Below, piece by piece: positions 6,717 through 14,849 of a stretch of 19,157 nucleotides of DNA (positions are counted from its first letter, which is position 1; each line of letters opens with the position of its first letter). The DNA is from Thiotrichales bacterium (GTDB taxonomy: Bacteria; Pseudomonadota; Gammaproteobacteria; J044). The position numbers and the translations under genes are program-made. The stretch spans positions 1 to 19,157 of the forward strand of contig JANTGN010000025.1 of the NCBI GenBank assembly GCA_024762895.1, written 5' to 3'. The notes under the pieces are model-generated. The model worked only from the letters and a program-made list of their open reading frames with translations, did not search any database and was not told where the DNA came from.

Positions 6717-7772
6717 ATGGACCTGCTACTGGAAATAAATGATCTACATTGTGGTTACGATGACCAGCCTGTCGTGAATGGTCTCACTCTGCATGTGACT
6801 CAGGGTAATCTGGTGAGCCTGCTGGGCCCCAGCGGTTGTGGGAAGACCACCGTATTAAGGGCAATCGCCGGTTTTCAGACCGTCAGGGCCGGTGAGATAC
6901 GCCTCAATGGCAAGGTCGTCTCCTCACCACATATACGCATTCCCCCGGAGCAACGTAACCTGGGTATGGTGTTTCAGGACTACGCTCTCTTTCCTCACCT
7001 TACGGTGACCGAGAATATTGCCTTTGGTCTGAGACACCACAGTGCAACCGCTCGACAAAAGACCGTTGATCGCCTGCTGGAACTCATTGGCATGGAAGGC
7101 TATGGTCAGCGCTACCCGACGGAACTTTCCGGAGGCCAGCAACAACGTATTGCCGTGGCGAGGGCACTGGCACCGGAGCCCACCTTATTACTGCTTGACG
7201 AGCCCTTCTCGAATCTGGATGTTGAATTGCGTGAGCGCCTGGCCATCGATGTCCGCGATATGCTACATGCGCAAAATGCCACCGCCATTTTCGTCACGCA
7301 TGACCAACACGAGGCCTTTGTCATGGGTGAACGTATCGGCGTGATGAATGAGGGCCATCTCCTGCAATGGGAAACACCCTTTAACCTGTACCACGAACCA
7401 GCCGATCGCTTTGTGGCCGACTTTATCGGAAAAGGCAGTTTCCTGAGGGGTGAAATGAGTACATCGGATACCGTAACCACCGAGCTGGGGCGCATTACCG
7501 GTAATCGCGCCTATCCCTGGCCCGAAGGTACGCCCGTCGATATTCTCCTGCGTCCTGATGACGTCATGATTGTTGATGAAAGCCCCATACGCGCTACCGT
7601 CACAGACCGCGCCTTTAAGGGTGCCGACACGCTGTACACCCTTAAACTCAGCAATGGTATGGAGATGTTGTCTCTGATGCCCAGTCGCTACGACTATCTT
7701 ATTGGTAGTGAGATCGGTATCGAGATCGATATCGATCACTTCATCCTGTTTCCGGTTGAACCTATTGCGTAG
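6717..7772 (+). CDS. fbpC: Fe(III) ABC transporter ATP-binding protein
   Basis: A 351-residue ATPase with every nucleotide-binding element intact: Walker A GPSGCGKTT (37-45), Q-loop VFQDYALFP, ABC signature LSGGQQQRIAVARAL (near 135), Walker B LLLLDEPFSNLD (near 157) and H-loop VTHDQHEAF. The C-terminal 110 residues form a TOBE-like regulatory domain, as in FbpC, PotA and MalK. The start is set at the ATG five bases after the fbpB stop, because the longer frame upstream lies inside fbpB and has no ABC character. Its position completes fbpABC, so iron is the likely cargo; the ATPase alone could not be told apart from polyamine or sulphate relatives. Confidence 0.92.
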   Translation: MDLLLEINDLHCGYDDQPVVNGLTLHVTQGNLVSLLGPSGCGKTTVLRAIAGFQTVRAGEIRLNGKVVSSPHIRIPPEQRNLGMVFQDYALFPHLTVTENIAFGLRHHSATARQKTVDRLLELIGMEGYGQRYPTELSGGQQQRIAVARALAPEPTLLLLDEPFSNLDVELRERLAIDVRDMLHAQNATAIFVTHDQHEAFVMGERIGVMNEGHLLQWETPFNLYHEPADRFVADFIGKGSFLRGEMSTSDTVTTELGRITGNRAYPWPEGTPVDILLRPDDVMIVDESPIRATVTDRAFKGADTLYTLKLSNGMEMLSLMPSRYDYLIGSEIGIEIDIDHFILFPVEPIA

Positions 7773-7777
7773 ACATC

Positions 7778-7810
7778 AGATCTGTGTGCCGTTAAATGCT
7801 ACACAGACCT
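7778..7810. terminator. Inverted repeat between convergent genes, probable bidirectional terminator
   Basis: AGATCTGTGT (7778-7787) pairs with ACACAGACCT (7801-7810) with one mismatch around a 13-base loop. It lies five bases after the fbpC stop and 22 bases before the stop of the opposing GGDEF-EAL gene. No clear U-run follows on either strand, so its strength as an intrinsic terminator is uncertain. Confidence 0.45.
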
Positions 7811-7831
7811 TATCGGCCGTAGTTGGCCTGC

Positions 7832-10800
7832 TTAATGTTGGCTGAGAAACGCAACAAACGCTTCTTTAGGAATGGGCCTGCTGAAATGATATCCCTGGAA
7901 CATTTCACAGGAATTATCGATAAGGAATTGCAACTGATCCTCGGTCTCTACCCCTTCCGCAACCACATGCAGCCCTAGATGCTGTGCCATGGATATAATC
8001 GTCTCTACAATCACTGCATCATTGGTATCGACCATGACATCTCTGACAAACTTGTCATTGATCTTCAGCTCGTCGAGTGGCAGCTGACGCAGATAGGCCA
8101 GCGAAGAATACCCGGTACCAAAATCATCAATGGACATGCGTAGACCCAGCGCCTTGAGGGCATTCATTTTTTGCACCGTATCTTCAATATTCTCGATCAA
8201 TATGCCTTCGGTCAGCTCAAGCATAATGGATGCCGGGTCCTTGCAATGAGCATCGAGGATATTTTTCACCGTCTGAACAAAATCTGTCTGCCTGAATTGA
8301 ACCGGGCTGATATTGACGGAGACATGGTCGATGGCCAGTGAATTACCAAAACTACAGGCCTCTGCCAGCACCCATTTCCCTATTTCCAGGATCAGGCCCA
8401 TCTTTTCGCTCACCGGAATAAAATCGGCAGGAGAGATCATACCCTTGTCTGGATGCATCCATCGAATCAGGGCCTCACAGCCTACGACCCTGCCGCGTGC
8501 ATCCACCTGCGGCTGGTAGTACATCTCAAACTGCTTAAGCGCGATCGCCTCCCTGAGCTCCTTCTCCATCATCAATCGATGATCGGCCTCATCCTGCATC
8601 TCGGGATTGTAAAAACGAATGGTGTTTTTCCCGTCTTCCTTGCTCCGATACATGGCCGTATCGGCCTGCTTTAACACATCTGCGGCCGAATTGTGATTCT
8701 CGGGATATAAGGCAATACCAATACTGGAGGTAATGACATGCTCATAGGCATGCAGGTTATAGGGCTGGGTAATTAATCCCTGAATCTTATTGGCGACCTG
8801 TATGGCCTGCTCGACCGCCTCTTCTCGCGTGCTGTATTCGCCGGGAATCAGGACAACAAATTCATCCCCTCCCAGACGTGAGACGACATCTTCCGAACGG
8901 ACGGCCTTTTTGAGTCGCTGCGATAGCTGGACGAGTAATTCATCGCCGATATGATGTCCCAGTGCGTCGTTCAGATTTTTAAAGTTGTCCAGGTCAAAAT
9001 ACAACAGGCTACCAAACGTTTCCCTACGTATGGAACCCTCAAGTTCATGATGCAGGGTCTCCTGCAACAGGCGACGATTGGCCAGATCCGTCAGTGGATC
9101 ATAAAAAGCGAGTTGCCGTACCTTGGCCTCCGACTTGAGTCGTTCATGATTGGCCAGCACCTGTAGATACTGATCTGCAATCTCTCCTGAAAACCGAATC
9201 TCGTCCATATGCCATTCTCGGGTCCCACCTACATGCTCTAAACAGATCACGCCTTTCAGGGCACCCCCAATCCTGATCGGACTATCCAGCAACGCTCCCA
9301 CCCCTGTTAATGTCGCATATTCCCTGAGATCAACGGTTCTGGGGTCATTGAAGATATCCATCACCGCAATGGAGCGATCATTTTCCAGCGCTTCGAAATA
9401 GGCCGGGTAATCTGAAAATTTGAGTTGTGTACCACTACTATGCTCATCCAGATCACGTACATAGATATCGATCGCCTCAAAACACTGCTCAGCCGCATTA
9501 GCAATCCAGACACTGGAGCGCTCCACATTGGCAACGCGTGTCACGGTTTCATTAATGATCATGACCGAGTCGAGCAATCTTCCCTGAGAGAGCGCCTCAT
9601 TCAGGGACAGTGATATGATGGCCGATTGTTGTTCCTTGATACGACTCATTCGGACCGTGTTCTGGTCTTGCATCTGGCGCGTCTTACTGACCTCCTTTTG
9701 CAGTTCCTCCGTACGCTCCAGCACCCGCTGTTCCAGTTCCTGTTGTGACTCTCTCAGCTCTTCCTGGACCTGGAGTAATTCCTGACTACGTCGATTGAAC
9801 AGGCGGCACAGGTCACCCAGCTCACCCTTGTCTGAGACTTCAAGTTGCTGCTTGCTACCTTCTTGATTGAGCAATTCCAGCTGATCTGAGGTCTGCTTTA
9901 ATGGTTGCACCAGAAAGCGCCTGACCAGGAACAACATGAAAAATAGAGAGACCAGCATAACGGCAAACATGGTGGTCAATAAATTCTGGTAAATGAAACC
10001 GGATGCAGCCACGGCCTTACTGTAGGGCATGACCGTCACTACCTTCCAATAAGTTCCCGGCATTTCAAACAGGGCCGCAAACGCTGGCTCGCCAAGCAGA
10101 TTATCCTGTTCAAGGAAGATCTGCATATGACGTTTCTCCGAGGTCAGGTTTTCACCCTGGGGGATGGCCAGTATTGAAGCGATCAGTTCTGACTCCCTGG
10201 CATCGATCTGATAACTGTCTTCATCAATGTTTCGCGCCAGGTCTTCCTGATCCGTTGAGAGTATTTTCGCTTCACTCATGCGAGCATCGTTCATACTCCT
10301 GACGGCCTCTACCATGGGCGAGAAGGCCGGCATCTTATTAGATAACTCTTCCAGGTGGATAAATTCCTCAATCGGAGCACCTTCATCATTAAGCTCATAG
10401 GTCTTGGTTAAGGTCTCGTCGGGAAATGATAGAAATTTACCGTTCCTGTCCATGGCATAGGCATAGCCGCCATAGGTTTCGGAGATCTCACTCAAAAAGG
10501 CCTTCAGGCCCTCAAGCTTGAGATCGACCGTGGTCACGCCATAAAACCGGTCCTCACGATACATGGGGGCGGTGACCGTCACCATGGGCTGAAACGAATA
10601 AGGGTCCATATAAGATTTGGACCAGAATACCTCGTCATCCCCCAGGTGTTTGGCCGGCACATACCATTCCTCATGGTGATACCCGGGACCCTTTGGGTCG
10701 TTGTAATCCTCGTAGTATTGAAGTTTGCCCAACCCATCCCTGCCCCAGAAAAAGCTGCGACGCTCCACATCGGGATCGAACTGATAAGGTGCTGGCCAGA

Positions 10801-11122
10801 TACCTCCACCGGCGATAAAGCTTTCAGTACCCTTATAATCCAGCGTATGCCGTACCATATCGGCTGTGATGGTTTCATCTTTCGGTAATTGCTCACCTAT
10901 ATTGGCCAGCGCCAGGGCCAGCGATTCGGCCAGTGCAATTCGGTTGCCCAGTTCGGAGACGATATTCTGGCCCGACAGAATGACCTGCTCATAGGCCTGT
11001 TTGTCGAGCATACGTTTACCAATGGTTGAAAACACCACAACCACTGATACCAGGATAAGAAAGAATGAGACGATAAAAACTGCAGGAATCTTGAACTGCA
11101 GGCTATTCCAGAGATGTGTCAT
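7832..11122 (-). CDS. Membrane-bound dCache-GAF-GGDEF-EAL cyclic di-GMP enzyme
   Basis: About 1096 residues: a membrane segment (12-33), a large periplasmic dCache sensor (about 38-375, with WPAPYQF and WYVPAK), a second membrane segment (382-403), a HAMP-like linker with coiled coil (404-495), GAF (about 505-660), GGDEF (668-838) and EAL (853-1093). The cyclase motif GGDEF (751-755) is intact, and the inhibitory site RSED (742-745) sits at the canonical five-residue distance. The phosphodiesterase half keeps EALIRW (883), VNISP, ELTE, IDDFGTGYSS, the Lys of ELKIND and EGVET, so both synthesis and breakdown of c-di-GMP look possible. A longer start at 11173 would add 17 residues; neither start has a clear ribosome-binding site. 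I prefer 11122 because it begins nearer the first helix. The gene is convergent with fbpC and divergent from the haem monooxygenase. The ligand of the sensor is unknown. Confidence 0.9.
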   Translation of the reverse strand: MTHLWNSLQFKIPAVFIVSFFLILVSVVVVFSTIGKRMLDKQAYEQVILSGQNIVSELGNRIALAESLALALANIGEQLPKDETITADMVRHTLDYKGTESFIAGGGIWPAPYQFDPDVERRSFFWGRDGLGKLQYYEDYNDPKGPGYHHEEWYVPAKHLGDDEVFWSKSYMDPYSFQPMVTVTAPMYREDRFYGVTTVDLKLEGLKAFLSEISETYGGYAYAMDRNGKFLSFPDETLTKTYELNDEGAPIEEFIHLEELSNKMPAFSPMVEAVRSMNDARMSEAKILSTDQEDLARNIDEDSYQIDARESELIASILAIPQGENLTSEKRHMQIFLEQDNLLGEPAFAALFEMPGTYWKVVTVMPYSKAVAASGFIYQNLLTTMFAVMLVSLFFMLFLVRRFLVQPLKQTSDQLELLNQEGSKQQLEVSDKGELGDLCRLFNRRSQELLQVQEELRESQQELEQRVLERTEELQKEVSKTRQMQDQNTVRMSRIKEQQSAIISLSLNEALSQGRLLDSVMIINETVTRVANVERSSVWIANAAEQCFEAIDIYVRDLDEHSSGTQLKFSDYPAYFEALENDRSIAVMDIFNDPRTVDLREYATLTGVGALLDSPIRIGGALKGVICLEHVGGTREWHMDEIRFSGEIADQYLQVLANHERLKSEAKVRQLAFYDPLTDLANRRLLQETLHHELEGSIRRETFGSLLYFDLDNFKNLNDALGHHIGDELLVQLSQRLKKAVRSEDVVSRLGGDEFVVLIPGEYSTREEAVEQAIQVANKIQGLITQPYNLHAYEHVITSSIGIALYPENHNSAADVLKQADTAMYRSKEDGKNTIRFYNPEMQDEADHRLMMEKELREAIALKQFEMYYQPQVDARGRVVGCEALIRWMHPDKGMISPADFIPVSEKMGLILEIGKWVLAEACSFGNSLAIDHVSVNISPVQFRQTDFVQTVKNILDAHCKDPASIMLELTEGILIENIEDTVQKMNALKALGLRMSIDDFGTGYSSLAYLRQLPLDELKINDKFVRDVMVDTNDAVIVETIISMAQHLGLHVVAEGVETEDQLQFLIDNSCEMFQGYHFSRPIPKEAFVAFLSQH

Positions 11123-11158
11123 AGAACAGGGTTGATCACGCACGGCATAATCAGGAGT

Positions 11159-11177
11159 ATAAGTGATTCTCATTGAC
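11159..11177. promoter_or_regulatory. Possible weak Fur box at the 5' end of the GGDEF-EAL gene
   Basis: On the minus strand GTCAATGAGAATCACTTAT matches the classical Fur consensus at about 12 of 19 positions, clearly weaker than the two boxes in the iron block. It overlaps the alternative upstream ATG of the GGDEF-EAL gene and lies 120 bases from the haem monooxygenase start. If it is functional it would favour the shorter GGDEF-EAL start. A TATAAT on the plus strand at 11203-11208 may be the -10 of the monooxygenase promoter, but no matching -35 is evident. Confidence 0.3.
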
Positions 11178-11296
11178 TATCAATCACATCAGCACTTAGC
11201 AATATAATTGAATGCTCCATGCTATATACTCACCGAATACCATACCCTGTATTCAATCATCACCCGCAAGGGTCAATACTTTAAAAGGACTTTCTG

Positions 11297-11599
11297 ATGT
11301 ATGTCGTCAATAATCGTGTGCTGGTGGCCAATGGCTGGGAGGAAATCTTTGAGGAACGCTTTCGCCAGAGAGCGGGGCAGATTAATCAACAGCCGGGGTT
11401 TATCGACATGCAGATCCTCAGGCCCGAGGCCCAGGATACGCCCTATATCGTGATGACACGCTGGCAGGACAAGGGGGCGTTTGAAGCCTGGGTGAGCAGT
11501 GATGACTTCAGGCTGGCACATAGCAACCCCATGCCAGGAGAGGCCTTTAAAGGCAAAGGTCAGATCGAAATGTTCGAGGTCGTGGTGAGTACCGACTAG
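11297..11599 (+). CDS. IsdG/MhuD-like haem-degrading monooxygenase (ABM fold)
   Basis: A 100-residue cytoplasmic protein with the antibiotic-biosynthesis-monooxygenase ferredoxin-like fold. Segments such as GFIDMQILRP, IVMTRWQDKGAFEAW and the final MFEVVVSTD follow the pattern of MhuD and IsdG. The three residues needed for haem attack in that family appear at matching spacing: Asn6 (NNR), Trp65 (EAWVSSDDF) and His75 (RLAH). This supports haem ring opening with iron release rather than a generic ABM protein. The start has a good ribosome-binding site (AAGGA about 8 bases before the ATG). It is a single gene, divergent from the GGDEF-EAL gene and convergent with a small membrane protein gene. 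Haem degradation fits the nearby hemP and iron transport genes. Haem binding itself cannot be proved from sequence. Confidence 0.78.
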   Translation: MYVVNNRVLVANGWEEIFEERFRQRAGQINQQPGFIDMQILRPEAQDTPYIVMTRWQDKGAFEAWVSSDDFRLAHSNPMPGEAFKGKGQIEMFEVVVSTD

Positions 11600-11600
11600 C

Positions 11601-11625
11601 GTCGACAACCCCCTGGCCTGTCGAC
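11601..11625. terminator. Hairpin after the haem monooxygenase gene
   Basis: GTCGACA (11601-11607) and TGTCGAC (11619-11625) form a perfect seven-pair stem around an 11-base loop, starting one base after the stop codon. No T-run follows, so it is either a weak terminator shared with the convergent gene or a 3'-end stabilising structure. Confidence 0.35.
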
Positions 11626-11678
11626 CACCTGAAATATTGCCAGTATTTCAAACAATCCTGGCATCCTGGTCTTGCGAC

Positions 11679-11921
11679 TCAGCTAACCATGCTAAGTGCC
11701 ACATAAGGCACCAGATTAAAAAATATCAAGCCTATTTTAAACAGGGCCATGCCCGCGTAGTGAATCGTGTCAAAATGCTCTGCCGGCATCCGCAACCAGA
11801 TCGACTGGAAACGATACAGCCAGCTATGGGCCAGATTAAAAATTAAAAACCAGACAAACAACACAGCGATATTAATCAAGGAACACCAGAAAAGTGTTTC
11901 ACGCAATAACTCAACCGTCAT
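11679..11921 (-). CDS. Small two-helix inner-membrane protein, DUF6868-like
   Basis: An 80-residue protein with two hydrophobic helices, about 9-30 (WCSLINIAVLFVWFLIFNLA) and 55-76 (YAGMALFKIGLIFFNLVPYV). They are joined by a polar, Arg-rich loop containing the conserved-looking segment RMPAEHFDTIHYAG. The overall pattern agrees with the DUF6868 family of small bacterial membrane proteins, for which no function is established. AAGGA about 8-10 bases before the ATG supports the start. It is convergent with the haem monooxygenase gene and divergent from the MazG-like gene. No functional link to either can be shown. Confidence 0.75.
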   Translation of the reverse strand: MTVELLRETLFWCSLINIAVLFVWFLIFNLAHSWLYRFQSIWLRMPAEHFDTIHYAGMALFKIGLIFFNLVPYVALSMVS

Positions 11922-12081
11922 CGCACTTTCCTTGCCCTGACAGGCAACCCTGTAAGCAAATTTAGCTCGATTTCAATAGCCACAGACCCATACCGGATAG
12001 TGACAGGGGATTTGTCAATTCGTTCCGGCAGTATCATACTTATCATCACCCCTGCTGCTCGTAACCAGATGAGGCAATTTC

Positions 12082-12609
12082 GTGGATAACAAGACCTACC
12101 TTGAGGCGTCCGCCCGCACGGCTTCAACGCAATTTCATGAAGACAAGATCACACCCGCCATGGTGGAGATGGCCCTGCAAGAGGCCATAGCGACCGGGAA
12201 TATGCTGGATGCCATTAAGAAAGGACTCTATTACGGAAAATCCTTACCCGATAATCACCCCGCCCTGGATAACAAATTCACCGAAACCGACCTGGATCCC
12301 AGGGCCATTGATCAGGATATTCTGCATGCCGCCCTGGGCATCTATACCGAGGCCACCGAGATGCTTGAGGCCATCTATCTGACCATGAAGGGCGCAGAAT
12401 TTGACAAGGTCAATGCGGCCGAAGAGCTCGGCGATGCGGAGTGGTATATGGCCATGCTTTATCGCAGTCTCGAAGAGACGCCGGAAAACGTCAAGCGGGT
12501 CAATATCGACAAGCTACGTCATCGGTATCCTGAAAAATTCCGCAGCATGGACGCCATCGACAGGGATCTGGATACGGAAAGAGAAATCCTGGAAAAGGGC
12601 CACTCCTGA
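12082..12609 (+). CDS. MazG-like nucleotide pyrophosphohydrolase
   Basis: A 175-residue all-helical cytoplasmic protein. The central IYTEATEMLEAI (88-98) followed by NAAEELGDAEWYMAML (111-126) gives the ExxE (E90/E93) and ExxD (E115/D118) magnesium-binding motifs of the all-alpha NTP pyrophosphatase superfamily (MazG/PRA-PH). The N-terminal YLEASARTAS also recalls MazG-like proteins. Such enzymes hydrolyse nucleoside triphosphates to monophosphate and pyrophosphate, often as housecleaning; the preferred nucleotide here is unknown. The start is GTG, supported by GAGG seven bases upstream (12071-12074), and no better ATG exists before the fold. It is a stand-alone gene, convergent with the broken gene that follows. 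Confidence 0.8.
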   Translation: MDNKTYLEASARTASTQFHEDKITPAMVEMALQEAIATGNMLDAIKKGLYYGKSLPDNHPALDNKFTETDLDPRAIDQDILHAALGIYTEATEMLEAIYLTMKGAEFDKVNAAEELGDAEWYMAMLYRSLEETPENVKRVNIDKLRHRYPEKFRSMDAIDRDLDTEREILEKGHS

Positions 12610-12629
12610 GGTCATCAGAATAAGAGGTC

Positions 12630-13099
12630 TTAAGACATCCATCGAGGAACCGGTCTTTTGTTCCAGGTGGCAAACCGCGACTTTTCATTTCGATAGAATG
12701 CTCGATAGGCCCTGACAGGGTTATTTCTTAAACGATATTGCTCCGGCATGGCCTGTGCGAACTCCGTCCCGTCAGGCCCTGATCCTCATACACCAGGGTC
12801 GACACCTCGGCAATGACCTCGATGGAGGCATGATCCCGCTGACGATCGTAGCGATACCTAAACTCCTCGTTCAACTCCATGGCCAGTTCCTTTAACCAGA
12901 GGAAGTTGGAGTAACTCTCCTCTACCCACAGTACACAGGGGTGCTGACTATGGGTCGGTTTATAAGGCATGACAAAGCCCTTTTTATTCAGTGCCGTACA
13001 CATCATCTGGGCACTCTCCAGGATCATCTTCGAAACATGCTGATCACAATGAAACCGGGCGCAGCGCTTAATATCCCGATCAAGAACAAAAATATTCAT
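12630..13099 (-). pseudogene. Conserved gene of unknown function broken by a 5-bp tandem duplication
   Basis: From the ATG at 13099 (GAGGA upstream) the frame encodes a well-conserved-looking N-terminus: MNIFVLDRDIKRCARFHCDQ, then HVSKMILESAQ and PYKPTHSQHPC. After residue 110 it runs into an unrelated 13-residue tail and stops at 12728. On the minus strand the break coincides with GACGGGACGG, two copies of GACGG. Removing one copy joins GLT to EFAQAMPEQYR, then NPVRAYRAFYRNEKSRF and TWNKRPVPRWMS, ending at the TAA at 12630-12632: a coherent 154-residue protein. I recognise the MNIFVLD...PYKPTH...AMPEQYR...FATW.KRPVP pattern as a conserved family in bacteria and phages, without an established function known to me. 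The present product would lack its last 44 residues. A sequencing or assembly error is the main alternative. Confidence 0.8.
12764..12773. repeat. Tandem 5-bp duplication causing the frameshift
   Basis: CCGTC occurs twice head-to-tail (12764-12768 and 12769-12773). With one copy the minus-strand reading frame continues into the conserved C-terminus; with two it shifts and stops early. It is the expected footprint of replication slippage. Confidence 0.8.
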
Positions 13100-13301
13100 A
13101 TGAACGAAATCCTCATGTCAGGCCAAATACCTGGCTATCAACTATAACGCCCAGGCCCCCGTTGGCTCATAATTCCACTATTATCCCTGTGTATAAGCCG
13201 CTGTAATTCAATACTTTCCCAGGGGTAATGATGTTGAAATCAAGCATTTTGAGGCAAAAATAGAAAAAGCTATTGCGATTCCTACTAAGGTCGGCCAAAG
13301 T

Positions 13302-13311
13302 TAAACGTTTA
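13302..13311. promoter_or_regulatory. Palindrome upstream of glcD
   Basis: TAAACGTTTA is a perfect 10-base palindrome ending 23 bases before the glcD start. It could be an operator, but no matching second site or regulator gene is seen in the window. The rest of the 235-base gap shows no gene. Confidence 0.25.
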
Positions 13312-13334
13312 GCTAAGCCGTCATCGATCTAACC

Positions 13335-14834
13335 ATGAATGAATCCCAGCCTGACACCAGGGAAGAACAACCCACTTCGGTCGACCGAGAGGGCCTGATC
13401 GCCGCATTACGACCCTTACTTCCAGAAGATGCCCTCCTGATCGATGAAGAAGACCTGCGCCCTTATGAATGTGACGGCTTATCCGCTTACCGGCGTATGC
13501 CACTACTGGTTGCCCTGCCCGATCATATCGACCAGGTTCGAGCAATACTCAGGCAATGTTATGAACTGAATGTTCCTGTTGTGGCCCGTGGTGCCGGTAC
13601 CGGGCTTTCCGGAGGGGCCCTGCCCCTGGAACAGGGCGTGTTATTGAGTCTTGCTAAATTCAAGGACATCCTCGAGATTGACCCCCATCGTCGTATCGCT
13701 CGCGTCCAGCCGGGTGTCAGAAATCTCGCCATATCACAGGCCGCCGATCAATATGGACTGTACTATGCCCCCGACCCCTCCTCACAGATTGCCTGCACCA
13801 TTGGCGGGAATGTTGCCGAGAATTCTGGCGGCGTACATTGCCTGAAATATGGACTGACCGTACATAACATTCAAAAGCTCAGGATCGTTACCATAGAAGG
13901 CGAACTACTGGATATCGGCGGTGAAGGACTGGATGCCGCCGGGTACGACCTGCTGGCACTGATGACCGGCTCGGAGGGCATGCTGGGCGTGATTGTCGAG
14001 GTCACGGTCAAACTGTTACCCAAACCGGATCGTGCCCAGGTCCTGCTGGCCGCCTTTGATGATGTCGTCAAGGCAGGGGCCGCCGTTGGCAATATTATCT
14101 CGGCCGGTATTATTCCGGCCGGGCTGGAAATGATGGACAAACTGGCCATACAGGCCGCAGAAGATTTCGTCCATGCCGGCTACCCCCTGGATGCAGAGGC
14201 CATTCTGCTCTGCGAACTGGACGGTACCAATGAAGAGGTCTCTGAACATATTTACCAGGTCCGCGAAATTCTCAGGCAAAGTGGCGCCACCGAGGTGAGA
14301 ACCGCCAGGGACGAGGCGGAACGGATGACCTTCTGGAAAGGACGCAAGGCTGCCTTTCCAGCCGTTGGTCGTCTCTCCCCCGATTATTACTGCATGGACG
14401 GCACCATCCCGCGTAAACGCCTGCCCGAGGTGCTCAGGGCAATGGCCGACATGTCCAAGGAATATGACCTGCCGGTGGCCAATGTCTTCCATGCCGGCGA
14501 TGGTAATCTGCACCCCCTGATTCTGTACGATGCCAATAAGGAAGGTGAACTGGAACGGACCGAGGAATTCGGTGGACGCATTCTGGAACTCTGTGTCCAG
14601 GTCGGTGGCACGATCACCGGTGAACATGGTGTGGGCATGGAAAAAATCAATCAGATGTGTGTGCAATTCAATCCACTGGAACTGACTCAGTTTCATGCCA
14701 TCAAGGAGGCCTTCGACCCCAGGGGCCTGCTGAACCCGGGCAAGGCGGTACCTACCCTGCATCGTTGTGCTGAATTTGGCGCCATGCATGTCCACCATGG
14801 CGAGCTGCCGTTCCCAGAACTAGAACGTTTTTAG
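13335..14834 (+). CDS. glcD: Glycolate dehydrogenase FAD-binding subunit GlcD
   Basis: A 499-residue flavoprotein of the FAD_binding_4 / FAD-oxidase C family. The FAD phosphate loop is GAGTGLSGG (86-94); further FAD-site segments are SQIACTIGGNVAENSGG and LMTGSEGMLGVIVEVTVKLL. The C-terminal catalytic domain keeps NVFHAGDGNLHP, GGTITGEHGVGMEK and LLNPGK, typical of GlcD and related 2-hydroxyacid dehydrogenases. With GlcE and GlcF it oxidises glycolate to glyoxylate and passes electrons to the respiratory chain. The length is the usual one. The ATG at 13335 begins the family-typical N-terminus. It is first of three closely spaced genes (15 bases to glcE). D-lactate dehydrogenase of similar make-up is an alternative, but the separate GlcE-like subunit argues for glycolate. 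Confidence 0.92.
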   Translation: MNESQPDTREEQPTSVDREGLIAALRPLLPEDALLIDEEDLRPYECDGLSAYRRMPLLVALPDHIDQVRAILRQCYELNVPVVARGAGTGLSGGALPLEQGVLLSLAKFKDILEIDPHRRIARVQPGVRNLAISQAADQYGLYYAPDPSSQIACTIGGNVAENSGGVHCLKYGLTVHNIQKLRIVTIEGELLDIGGEGLDAAGYDLLALMTGSEGMLGVIVEVTVKLLPKPDRAQVLLAAFDDVVKAGAAVGNIISAGIIPAGLEMMDKLAIQAAEDFVHAGYPLDAEAILLCELDGTNEEVSEHIYQVREILRQSGATEVRTARDEAERMTFWKGRKAAFPAVGRLSPDYYCMDGTIPRKRLPEVLRAMADMSKEYDLPVANVFHAGDGNLHPLILYDANKEGELERTEEFGGRILELCVQVGGTITGEHGVGMEKINQMCVQFNPLELTQFHAIKEAFDPRGLLNPGKAVPTLHRCAEFGAMHVHHGELPFPELERF

Positions 14835-14849
14835 TGGAGCACTGAGATC

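Noticed and set aside
7263..7739. 158-codon minus-strand frame inside fbpC
   Set aside because: It is antisense to the TOBE-like region of FbpC and has no start context or domain.
11918..12127. 69-codon open frame on the minus strand across the gap between the DUF6868-like and MazG-like genes
   Set aside because: It overlaps the starts of both real genes, lacks any family pattern, and its composition does not look protein-like.
14016..14798. 260-codon minus-strand frame inside glcD
   Set aside because: It is antisense to a clear GlcD coding sequence and translates to a His/Gly/Phe-rich sequence typical of a shadow frame.
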